From assembly GCA_041652935.1 (NCBI GenBank), contig JBAZGH010000037.1, positions 1-8,146 on the forward strand: DNA of 8,146 bases, in the 5' to 3' direction. The notes below the pieces were generated by a model, which saw nothing but the letters and a program-made list of their open reading frames with translations, was not told where the DNA came from and ran no database searches. Below, one piece after another: positions 1-5,478 of this stretch. Position 1 is the first letter of the stretch. Every line of letters starts with the position of its first letter. The position numbers and the translations under genes are program-made. Source of the stretch: JBAZGH01 sp041652935. GTDB lineage: Bacteria > Patescibacteriota > Patescibacteriia > Patescibacteriales > XYC2-FULL-47-12.

Positions 1-2
1 AA

Positions 3-932
3 GAATCGGGTTTTTTATTGCATGACTATGAAAAAATAGCAGGCAAAGATGTTTTAATATTCTCCTGCCCGGTTAATGACGCGCTTGAAAATGAGCTGGA
101 AGATATAATTATGGCCTGCAAACAGCAGTACAACGCCCGCTCTGTTACGGTTATTTTCAGCTTTATGCGCTACCGCCGGCAGGACCATATTGAAATAAAG
201 TCGGAAGTTACCCGCCTGCGCTGGTTTATTTTTAAATTAAAGCAAATCGGCGCCGACCGTCTTGTTATTGTTGAACCGCATTCAATAAAAAATACTGCGG
301 AATTCTGCGCGGAATGCGGTATGGAACTGCATATTTGCGATCCGACTCCGGCTATTGCCGATGCTGTTAAAAACGAAGTTCTGGGAATGGGGCTGGAAAA
401 CTCTGTTATATTTTCCCCGGACTTCGGTTCGGTCGGTCGGTCCATAAATTTAGCCAAGTCGCTGGGAATATGCGTAATCGCTTCGCCTAAAAAACGCCTG
501 TTCGGGGATGAAGTTACGGTTGAAAATAATTTTGATGAAATAAAATTTTTACAAAAAATTCACGCGGAATACGGCTATAACGCTCCGGTCTCTTGCGATA
601 TTAAGGGCATAAAAAATAAAAATATCTGGATTAGGGAGGATGAAATAAGCACCGGCGGAACGGCCATCGCTATTGCCGATAAATTAAGATTAAACGGCGC
701 TAAAAGCGTAAATTTTATAGCCACTCATCCGGTCTGCACCTATGGTTGGAAAATAAAACTTTTTCCCCCAGACGGCCGGCGGATTTTTGACAGCGTCTGG
801 CTGGGCGATACCCGCCCCCGCGGAAACGGAGCCAGCGCTTACCAGGAATCAACCAGCGGGCGCATAAATCGGGTTGCAATTGCCCCGGTTCTGGCAAAAA
901 CGCTGGCAAATATGCTGCCAGTAATTGCATAA
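3..932 (+). CDS. prs: Ribose-phosphate pyrophosphokinase (PRPP synthetase), 5' end cut off by the window
   Basis: Makes PRPP from ribose 5-phosphate and ATP, feeding purine, pyrimidine, NAD, His and Trp synthesis in the cytoplasm. The frame is open to the window edge. The TTG at 18 is not the real start, because the visible protein opens at the family's GKDV segment, so about 45-50 N-terminal residues lie outside. Numbered from the TTG codon: YRRQDH at 52-57 (family YARQDR, ATP binding), EPHS at 86-89 (family DLHS/A), PDFGSVGR at 134-141, KKR at 158-160 (catalytic flexible loop) and the PRPP-binding loop REDEISTGGT at 206-215. The usual loop begins with two acidic residues (VDDxxxTGGT); here it is ED. 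The sequence is divergent but all signature blocks are present in order. It ends with tandem stops TAATAA (930-935). dnaB follows after 82 bases, apparently with its own promoter. Family assignment is firm; the substrate is inferred from the family. Confidence 0.93.
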   Translation, partial: ESGFLLHDYEKIAGKDVLIFSCPVNDALENELEDIIMACKQQYNARSVTVIFSFMRYRRQDHIEIKSEVTRLRWFIFKLKQIGADRLVIVEPHSIKNTAEFCAECGMELHICDPTPAIADAVKNEVLGMGLENSVIFSPDFGSVGRSINLAKSLGICVIASPKKRLFGDEVTVENNFDEIKFLQKIHAEYGYNAPVSCDIKGIKNKNIWIREDEISTGGTAIAIADKLRLNGAKSVNFIATHPVCTYGWKIKLFPPDGRRIFDSVWLGDTRPRGNGASAYQESTSGRINRVAIAPVLAKTLANMLPVIA

Positions 933-935
933 TAA

Positions 936-949
936 ATTTTGTGCAAAAT
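936..949. other. 14-base perfect palindrome in the prs-dnaB gap
   Basis: ATTTTG and CAAAAT are perfect inverted arms around a 2-base TG centre, just after the prs tandem stop. It is too small and has no clear T-tract, so it is a poor terminator. It could be an operator half-site pair or chance in AT-rich DNA. It lies about 28 bases upstream of the putative dnaB -35 box. Confidence 0.25.
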
Positions 950-976
950 ATGTGTTTAAGGTGTGCTAAAGATTGC

Positions 977-1005
977 TTGCTATTTTTGCCTCTAACCGCT
1001 AAAAT
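977..1005 (+). promoter_or_regulatory. Putative sigma70-type promoter for dnaB
   Basis: TTGCTA (977-982, 4 of 6 to TTGACA) and TAAAAT (1000-1005, 5 of 6 to TATAAT) are separated by 17 bases. Transcription would start around 1011-1013, only a few bases before the dnaB ATG at 1015. The mRNA would therefore be leaderless or nearly so, which fits the absence of a Shine-Dalgarno sequence. The prediction rests on motif match alone. Confidence 0.42.
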
Positions 1006-1014
1006 AAACACACT

Positions 1015-2409
1015 ATGCCGGACAATAATGAAATAATTTCAAAACTTCCCCCGCAAAACCTGGAGGCCGAAGTGGCCCTGCTGGGAGCTTTAATGATTGA
1101 TAAAGACGCTATTATTAAAATTGCGGATATTTTGAATGATGATGATTTTTATAAAGACAGCCACGGCATAATTTATAAGGCGATGCGGGATCTTTATTCG
1201 CGCAATGAACCGATTGATATTTTAAGCTTGTCCAACCGGCTGGAGGAAAAAACGCAGATTGAAAATATAGGCGGGCGGTCATACCTGGCAAAACTTTCCG
1301 CCTCGGTCGCAACCGCTTCGCATATTGTAAACTACGCCAACATAATCCAGCGAAAAGCGACCCTAAGGCGATTACTGCGGACCGCGGCGGAAATCAACGA
1401 ACTTGGGTATCAAGAAGATGATGATTTGGATAATATTTTGGATAAAGCTGAACAAAAACTATTTAATGTTTCCCAAAAATATTTAAAGAATATATTCCTG
1501 CCGATTGACGATTTATTGGCACAGGCGTTTGAAAGGATTGATGATTTGCACAAGCAGAGCGGAAAACTGCGCGGCGTTCCAACCGGATTTAATGAACTGG
1601 ATAATTTATTAGCCGGATTGCAAAAATCAGATTTAATAATTTTAGCCGCCCGTCCCAGCGTCGGAAAAACTTCGCTGGCGCTTGATATCGCCCGCCAGGT
1701 TGCCGTAAAATCAAAAATTCCCGTCGGCATATTCAGTTTGGAAATGAGTAAGGAACAATTAGTCGACCGCATGCTGTGCGCCGAGGCGAATATCGACCTT
1801 TGGAAAATGCGCACCGGCAAACTGTCCGACCGGGAGGATGATGATGATTTTTCAAAAATAAGCCACGCCATGGGTACGCTTTCGGAAGCGCCGATTTACA
1901 TTGACGATTCGGCCGGATTGAATATAATGGAGTTAAAGACAAAAGTGCGCCGTTTGCAGATGGAAAAGGGGTTGGGGTTAGTAGTTATTGATTATTTACA
2001 GTTGATGGAAGGCCGCGGAAAATACCAAGATAACCGCGTACAAGAAATTTCCGAAATAACCCGGGCCTTAAAAATAGTCGCCCGTGAATTAAATATTCCG
2101 GTGTTGGCGCTGTCCCAATTGTCGCGCGTAGTTGAGCAATCGCGCCCTGCCATTCCAAAATTATCCCACTTGCGCGAATCCGGATCAATTGAACAGGATG
2201 CTGATGTAGTTATGTTTATTTACCGTAAAATGGCCGATAGAAATTACCAAATAGAAGAAATACCGGAAAATGAAAAAGGAGCGGCTAGAGTTTTTATAGC
2301 TAAACACCGCAACGGGCCCATAGGAAGCGTGGATTTATTTTTCAACGCCAATAACGCCAGTTTCAGGAATTTGGATAAACGCGCTATGGAAGCGCCGCCT
2401 GTTTTTTAA
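1015..2409 (+). CDS. dnaB: Replicative DNA helicase DnaB
   Basis: Hexameric 5'-3' helicase that unwinds DNA at the replication fork and works with DnaG primase. It has 464 residues, a normal family length. The N-terminal domain begins with the typical PPQNLEAEVALLGALM (12-27) and runs to about residue 150. A linker leads to the RecA-like ATPase domain from about 185. Walker A is ARPSVGKTS (212-220), followed by SLEMSKEQL (241-249) carrying the catalytic Glu 243. Walker B is LVVIDYLQL (322-330) with D326. Next come LSQLSRVVE (366-374) and LRESGSIEQDADVV (386-399), and the trans-acting basic finger is KHRNGP (430-435). Nothing is broken. An acidic run, REDDDD (273-278), sits where the family usually has a shorter acidic turn. 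The ATG at 1015 begins right before the conserved N-terminus. No Shine-Dalgarno is visible upstream (TAAAATAAACACACT). No intein is present. Confidence 0.98.
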   Translation: MPDNNEIISKLPPQNLEAEVALLGALMIDKDAIIKIADILNDDDFYKDSHGIIYKAMRDLYSRNEPIDILSLSNRLEEKTQIENIGGRSYLAKLSASVATASHIVNYANIIQRKATLRRLLRTAAEINELGYQEDDDLDNILDKAEQKLFNVSQKYLKNIFLPIDDLLAQAFERIDDLHKQSGKLRGVPTGFNELDNLLAGLQKSDLIILAARPSVGKTSLALDIARQVAVKSKIPVGIFSLEMSKEQLVDRMLCAEANIDLWKMRTGKLSDREDDDDFSKISHAMGTLSEAPIYIDDSAGLNIMELKTKVRRLQMEKGLGLVVIDYLQLMEGRGKYQDNRVQEISEITRALKIVARELNIPVLALSQLSRVVEQSRPAIPKLSHLRESGSIEQDADVVMFIYRKMADRNYQIEEIPENEKGAARVFIAKHRNGPIGSVDLFFNANNASFRNLDKRAMEAPPVF

Positions 2410-2419
2410 TTTATTTTTT

Positions 2420-2522
2420 TGTCATTCTGAACGGAATCCCGAGAACTCGGGATGAAGTGAAGAATCTATTACTTATAAATAAGTATTAAAGATCTTTCGT
2501 CGCTTCGCTCCTCAAGATGACA
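2420..2522. repeat. Palindromic intergenic element (TGTCATTCTGA...TGACA type)
   Basis: A 103-base imperfect inverted repeat fills most of the dnaB-ebfC gap. The outer left arm starts TGTCATTCTGA and ends AGAATCT; the right arm starts AGATCTTTCG and ends CTCAAGATGACA, and the two are largely complementary. Two smaller perfect hairpins sit inside: ATCCCGAG/CTCGGGAT (2436-2453, 2-base loop) and TACTTAT/ATAAGTA (2470-2485). The 'GTCATTCTGAgcgaagcGAAGAATC' type of repeat is common between genes in many bacterial genomes, including candidate phyla; that is recalled, not searched. It could form a cruciform, or an RNA hairpin acting as a processing site or attenuator. It lies downstream of a T-rich stretch after the dnaB stop and ends 10 bases before the ebfC start. 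Confidence 0.75.
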
Positions 2523-2532
2523 TTTATATTGT

Positions 2533-2808
2533 ATGTTTTCAAAACTCAAACAAATCAAAGATTTGCGCAGCCAGGCAAAAACAATGCAAAACGCCCTCTC
2601 CGGCGAATCGGTTACCGTGGAAAAAAGCGGCGTTAAAATGGTTATGAACGGCAATATGGAAATTACCGAATTTACCGCGGCCGGCGACATCACAAAAGAA
2701 GCGCTGGTCCAACTGGTGCCAAGCATTGTTAACGACAGCATCAAAGACGTCCAGCGCATAATGGCGAAAAAAATGCAGGAAATGGGGGGAATACCGGGAC
2801 TTGGGTAA
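2533..2808 (+). CDS. ebfC: YbaB/EbfC family nucleoid-associated protein
   Basis: Small DNA-binding dimer of the YbaB/EbfC family, which coats and compacts DNA and is usually encoded beside recR and dnaX. It has 91 residues, slightly shorter than the usual 100-110. The N-terminal helix is FSKLKQIKDLRSQAKTMQNAL (from residue 2, split here for length: FSKLKQIKDLR, then SQAKTMQNAL). A beta segment follows (VTVEKSGVKMVMNGNMEIT, about 27-45), then a C-terminal helical part with SIVNDSIKDVQRIMAKKMQEM and the Gly-rich tail GGIPGLG typical of the family. The ATG at 2533 is the only start before the conserved helix. No Shine-Dalgarno is visible. A -10-like TATATT (2525-2530) lies just upstream without a matching -35. 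recR follows only after an inserted RibL-like gene. Confidence 0.93.
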   Translation: MFSKLKQIKDLRSQAKTMQNALSGESVTVEKSGVKMVMNGNMEITEFTAAGDITKEALVQLVPSIVNDSIKDVQRIMAKKMQEMGGIPGLG

Positions 2809-2810
2809 AA

Positions 2811-2941
2811 TACTAAATTCTAATATCTAAATCCTAAACAAATCAAAAATTCAAAACAATAAATCCAAAATTTAACGTTTAAGATATTATAATTTTGAAT
2901 TTTGATATTATTTCGAATTTAGAGTTTAGTGCTTCGGATTT
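2811..2941. repeat. AT-rich imperfect palindrome between ebfC and the RibL-like gene
   Basis: The left arm ACTAAATTCTAATATC (2812-2827) matches the reverse complement of 2915-2930 at 13 of 16 positions. Further in, 2837-2867 resembles the reverse complement of roughly 2880-2910, sharing TCAAAATTCAAAA-like blocks. The whole 131-base gap is therefore one long, imperfect inverted repeat centred near 2873-2876 (AACGTT). Its right end touches the ATG at 2942. No coding potential or good promoter is seen in it. It resembles other non-coding, mobile-looking intergenic repeats, but genome copies cannot be counted from one window. Confidence 0.6.
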
Positions 2942-3328
2942 ATGAAAAAAATAATATGCTTTGGCACCTTCGACGGCCTGCACAAAGGACATTTAAATTA
3001 TTTTCAACAAGCGAAAAAACTTGCTGATTATTTGGTTGTGGTTGTTGCCAGAGATGAAAATGTTTTAAAATTAAAAAGGCATCAACCTAATTTTACTGAA
3101 AAACAAAGATTAACAGCCGTAAAAAATAGCGAGCTTGTTGATGAAGTGATTTTAGGAGAAAGAAAAGATAAAATGGCGGTTATTAAAAAAATAAAGCCAA
3201 ACATAATAGCGCTGGGATATGATCAGGATGAAAGTGAAGAAAAATTGCAAAAATTTTTTCCTAATATTAAAATTGTGCGTTTAAAACCTTATCATCCGGA
3301 AAAATATAAATCCTCTATTTTGCGCTAA
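2942..3328 (+). CDS. RibL-like nucleotidyltransferase (probable archaeal-type FAD synthase)
   Basis: Member of the cytidylyltransferase superfamily (HxGH fold), which transfers a nucleotidyl group from an NTP. It has 128 residues in a single Rossmann-like domain. The nucleotide-binding motif is GTFDGLHKGH (8-17). It is followed by VVVARDENV (33-41), TEKQR (52-56), VDEVILGE (66-73), KPNIIALGYDQ (85-95) and a C-terminal SSILR (124-128) in place of the ISSTxIR motif. The ARD and LGYDQ signatures match archaeal RibL FAD synthases better than TagD glycerol-3-phosphate cytidylyltransferase, which usually shows a different end motif. FMN to FAD conversion is therefore my best inference, with CTP- or ATP-dependent transfer to another phosphate compound as the alternative. 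It sits between ebfC and recR, where a gene is not usually inserted, and looks more AT-rich than dnaB. No Shine-Dalgarno is seen; the start abuts a palindrome. Confidence 0.8.
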   Translation: MKKIICFGTFDGLHKGHLNYFQQAKKLADYLVVVVARDENVLKLKRHQPNFTEKQRLTAVKNSELVDEVILGERKDKMAVIKKIKPNIIALGYDQDESEEKLQKFFPNIKIVRLKPYHPEKYKSSILR

Positions 3329-3385
3329 CACATAACGCGTAACAGAAATACTACTATATGCGTTCTGCGTTATGCGTTATGCGTT
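3327..3385. repeat. Palindromic element ending at the recR start codon
   Basis: The left arm AACACATAACGCGTAACAGAA (3327-3347, written as AACACATAACG then CGTAACAGAA) is nearly complementary to 3363-3385, with two mismatches and a 2-base gap. The loop is about 15 bases (ATACTACTATATGCG). The left arm begins inside the stop codon of the RibL-like gene, and the right arm ends directly before the ATG used by recR. In RNA this would be a roughly 20-bp hairpin over the recR initiation region. It may be a small mobile or repeat element that donated the start context. Confidence 0.65.
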
Positions 3386-3394
3386 ATGCGTTTG
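3360..3394 (+). repeat. 7-base tandem repeat (GCGTTAT) at the recR start
   Basis: Three perfect GCGTTAT units (3367-3387) are flanked by one degenerate copy on each side (GCGTTCT at 3360-3366, GCGTTTG at 3388-3394). Each unit junction makes an ATG, at 3372, 3379 and 3386, each in a different frame. Only the last is in frame with recR. The array forms the right arm of the palindrome. Confidence 0.8.
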
Positions 3395-3979
3395 CCTAAT
3401 TCCATTCAAAACTGCATAAACTCCTTCGCAAAACTTCCTACGGTCGGCAGAAAATCTGCCGAACGTTTTGTATTATATTTATTAAAGCAGAGCCAAGTTG
3501 ATTTGGATGAATTTGCTGATGCCGTTAAAAATTTAAAAAGTGGCATAAAAAAATGCGGCGTGTGCGGTTTGCTTAATGAAAACGATACTTGCAGTATTTG
3601 TGCGGACCAAAAACGGGAACGCGAAAAAATTTGTGTAGTAGCCACTACCAGAGATTTGATTATAATAGAAGATACCGGCGCTTATAATGGGCTTTACCAT
3701 GTTTTGGGGGGCGTAATTGACAGTATTAAGGGTGTTGCGCCTGAACATTTAAATATAAAATCTCTAATTCAACATATTCAAAAAAATAATATTCAGGAAA
3801 TTATACTGGCCCTAAATCCAAACTTTGAAGGCGAAGCAACCGCTTTATATTTACATAATATATTAAAGGAATATAATAAAATTAAAGTAACTCGACTGGC
3901 TCGCGGTCTCCCGACTGGAGCGGCAATTGAATATGCCGACGAAACGACAATCAGCAACGCACTGAAAGATAGAAAATAA
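3386..3979 (+). CDS. recR: Recombination mediator protein RecR
   Basis: Acts with RecO (and RecF) to load RecA on gapped single-stranded DNA in recombinational repair. It has 197 residues, full family length. In order: the helix-hairpin-helix region with KLPTVGRKSAERF (16-28); a zinc finger with C57, C60, C69 and C72; a TOPRIM domain from about 80 with IIIEDTGAYNGLYHVLGG (92-109) and LALNPNFEGEATALYL (141-156), where E96 and the EGE acidic residues are the conserved positions; and the C-terminal TRLARGLPTGAAIEYADE block (169-186). The ATG at 3386 puts the conserved LPxxIxxxIxxFxKLP directly at the N-terminus, as in the family, so the start is well supported. The start codon itself lies in a tandem repeat, with no Shine-Dalgarno. 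Transcription should stop at the hairpin at 3995-4026. Confidence 0.97.
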   Translation: MRLPNSIQNCINSFAKLPTVGRKSAERFVLYLLKQSQVDLDEFADAVKNLKSGIKKCGVCGLLNENDTCSICADQKREREKICVVATTRDLIIIEDTGAYNGLYHVLGGVIDSIKGVAPEHLNIKSLIQHIQKNNIQEIILALNPNFEGEATALYLHNILKEYNKIKVTRLARGLPTGAAIEYADETTISNALKDRK

Positions 3980-3994
3980 AAAATTTTTTACACC

Positions 3995-4026
3995 AAAAAA
4001 CACTACCTATTATGGGCAGTGTTTTT
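3995..4026. terminator. Bidirectional Rho-independent terminator between convergent recR and rplU
   Basis: AAAAAACACT (3995-4004) pairs with AGTGTTTTT (4018-4026). After one A/C mismatch the stem continues with CC/GG around a short loop (TATTA region). The + strand ends in TTTTT after the stem; the - strand ends in six T. It lies 15 bases after the recR stop and 16 bases past the rplU stop, so one hairpin can serve both genes. Confidence 0.75.
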
Positions 4027-4042
4027 CATTTTGGAATTTTGC

Positions 4043-4360
4043 TTAGCTAACCTCTTCAATCTTTACTTTTGTATAATTTTGGCGGTGGCCAAGAGTTCTT
4101 TTGTAGCGGGTTTTTCTTTTATACTTAATAACTGTTACTTTTTTGTCTTTAGCTGTTTCTATTATTTGCCCGCTTACTTTTGCACCTAAACTAGGGGCGC
4201 CCAATTCTTTTATAGTTCCCTCTTTTGAATCTGCGATTAGTAAAGTTTCCAGTTTAACTTTAGCGCCTGGTTTTCCTTCTAGTTTTTCCACTTTTATAAT
4301 GTCGCCTTCTTTAACTTTATATTGTTTTCCACCGGTTTTGATTACTGCGATTGTAGACAT
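4043..4360 (-). CDS. rplU: 50S ribosomal protein bL21
   Basis: Large-subunit ribosomal protein that binds 23S rRNA near L20. It has 105 residues, normal length. The N-terminal signature is AVIKTGGKQYKVKEGDIIKV (5-24). The centre has LGAPSLGAKVSGQI, and the basic C-terminal part contains KYKRKTRYKRTLGHRQNYT (79-97), the family's rRNA-binding GHRQxxT motif. The ATG at 4360 starts two residues before the conserved core, as expected. No Shine-Dalgarno is seen (ACCCATAAATTAATAAAT upstream). Its usual partner rpmA (bL27) does not follow: the next gene is convergent recR. It reads in the same direction as the WecA-like gene but has its own promoter-like box in the 60-base gap. Confidence 0.97.
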   Translation of the reverse strand: MSTIAVIKTGGKQYKVKEGDIIKVEKLEGKPGAKVKLETLLIADSKEGTIKELGAPSLGAKVSGQIIETAKDKKVTVIKYKRKTRYKRTLGHRQNYTKVKIEEVS

Positions 4361-4395
4361 ATTTATTAATTTATGGGTAATTTATTTGTTTTTAT

Positions 4396-4424
4396 ACCCT
4401 ACATTATTTCAAAATTATTGTCAA
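4396..4424 (-). promoter_or_regulatory. Putative rplU promoter with perfect TTGACA -35 box
   Basis: Read on the - strand, TTGACA occupies 4424-4419 and overlaps the TGA stop of the WecA-like gene. A weak -10, TAGGGT (4401-4396), lies 17 bases on; a better-looking TATAAA (4396-4391) would need a 22-base spacer. Either gives an mRNA leader of roughly 20-30 bases before the rplU ATG. The -35 match is exact; the -10 is uncertain. Confidence 0.5.
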
Positions 4425-5449
4425 CTTTTAATTTTATAGTTAGGTAGGAATATAGATAAAAATACTAATAAAACCATTACTATTGCTAATATGCCCAGGG
4501 CAATCATTTTCCCATGGCTCTGTAAAAATAGGGCCGTACTGCCAAAAATTGCCGCTAATACATAATATATAAAAACCGTCTGCCGCTGAGATAATCCCAT
4601 ATCTAAAAAACGATGGTGTAAATGTTTTCGGTCAGCAAATTTAAAAGGATTTTTTTTCTGCCATAGCCGCCTGATAATAATCCAAGCGACATCCATAATA
4701 GGAATGCCCATTATTAATAAAGCTATCGCTATTTTTCCGCCGGAGATGATTGCTAATACCGCAATTATATAACCAACTAATAAACTGCCGCCCTCGCCTA
4801 GAAATATCTTAGCCGGATAAGAATTAAATAACAGAAATCCAAAAGCAACTGCCGCAAAAATCAGGCCCATTAAGCCGACATCCGGCTGGTAATACTTTGT
4901 GGTCATGGTAAATAAAAATATTATAATTCCGCTAATGACTCCCAACCCGCTAACCAAACCGTCAACTCCATCCAGCAGTTTGGTCGTATACATCATCCCC
5001 ATCAGCCACAAAAAAGTCAAAATTATTCCCAACGCTCCGCCAAAATACAATAGCCCTCCCGCCGGATTGGTAATCTTCACAATGCCGATACCGCCGGCAA
5101 TTGCCGCGACACTTGCTAAAATCGGGAAAATAATCTGCCATTGCGGAGAAATATTATATTTATCGTCAATGAATCCGCCGATAACTATAATCAAAGCGCC
5201 GATAAAAAAACTTAAAATATGCGTCGTCGACAATCCCCGCGCTAAAATATCCCCGCGCATTACAAAAAGCATTATGAAGAAACTAAAAAAAATCGCCATG
5301 CCGCCCAACAGCGGAATGGCCTCCTTGTGTATCTTCCGGTTTTTATCCGGCCTGTCAACAATATTTAATTTCTGCGCCGTTAATTTTATCGCTATTGTCG
5401 CGCTTGCAGAAATTATAAATGATAATAAAAATATATATAACAAATTCAT
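4421..5449 (-). CDS. WecA/TagO-like undecaprenyl-phosphate phosphoglycosyltransferase
   Basis: Polytopic membrane enzyme that transfers a sugar-1-phosphate from a UDP-sugar (typically GlcNAc) to undecaprenyl phosphate. This is the first lipid-linked step of cell-surface glycan synthesis. It has 342 residues from the ATG at 5449, with about ten hydrophobic segments. Motifs are VDRPDKNRKIH (31-41), IDDKYNIS with the Asp pair 95-96, TTKLLDGVDGL (155-165), FLGEGGSLLVG (216-226), IPIMDV (249-254) and HLHHRFLDMG (276-285). HLHH favours the WecA/TagO branch over true MraY. The family Asn before LDG is Thr-Thr-Lys here, and the usual GDxGS is GEGGS. A TTG nine bases upstream (5458) is possible but the ATG starts exactly at the first TM helix. 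It lies 29 bases after the Clp-like gene, so they are probably one operon. The sugar substrate is unknown. Confidence 0.92.
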   Translation of the reverse strand: MNLLYIFLLSFIISASATIAIKLTAQKLNIVDRPDKNRKIHKEAIPLLGGMAIFFSFFIMLFVMRGDILARGLSTTHILSFFIGALIIVIGGFIDDKYNISPQWQIIFPILASVAAIAGGIGIVKITNPAGGLLYFGGALGIILTFLWLMGMMYTTKLLDGVDGLVSGLGVISGIIIFLFTMTTKYYQPDVGLMGLIFAAVAFGFLLFNSYPAKIFLGEGGSLLVGYIIAVLAIISGGKIAIALLIMGIPIMDVAWIIIRRLWQKKNPFKFADRKHLHHRFLDMGLSQRQTVFIYYVLAAIFGSTALFLQSHGKMIALGILAIVMVLLVFLSIFLPNYKIKS

Positions 5450-5478
5450 AGCTGGCAACTAATTAACTATTTAACTGA

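Noticed and set aside
18..20. TTG as the start of the PRPP synthetase gene
   Set aside because: The frame stays open to the window edge and the family has about 45-50 more residues before this point, so the gene is cut by the window.
1410..1871. Ser-rich reading frame antisense to dnaB
   Set aside because: It lies wholly opposite conserved DnaB motifs and shows no features of a real protein.
2420..2522. Simple Rho-independent terminator of dnaB
   Set aside because: The T-rich stretch comes before, not after, the stem, and the structure is a long multi-hairpin palindrome; it may still slow transcription.
3360..3394. CRISPR array or attachment site
   Set aside because: The repeats are 7 bases with no spacers, and no cas or integrase gene is present.
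5456..5458. TTG start for the WecA-like gene
   Set aside because: The ATG at 5449 begins exactly at the first TM helix, and no ribosome site favours the TTG.
4899..5462. 187-residue reading frame antisense to the WecA-like gene
   Set aside because: It is the complement of a clear membrane enzyme; its Pro/Ile/Lys-rich sequence shows no domain and mirrors the TM codons.
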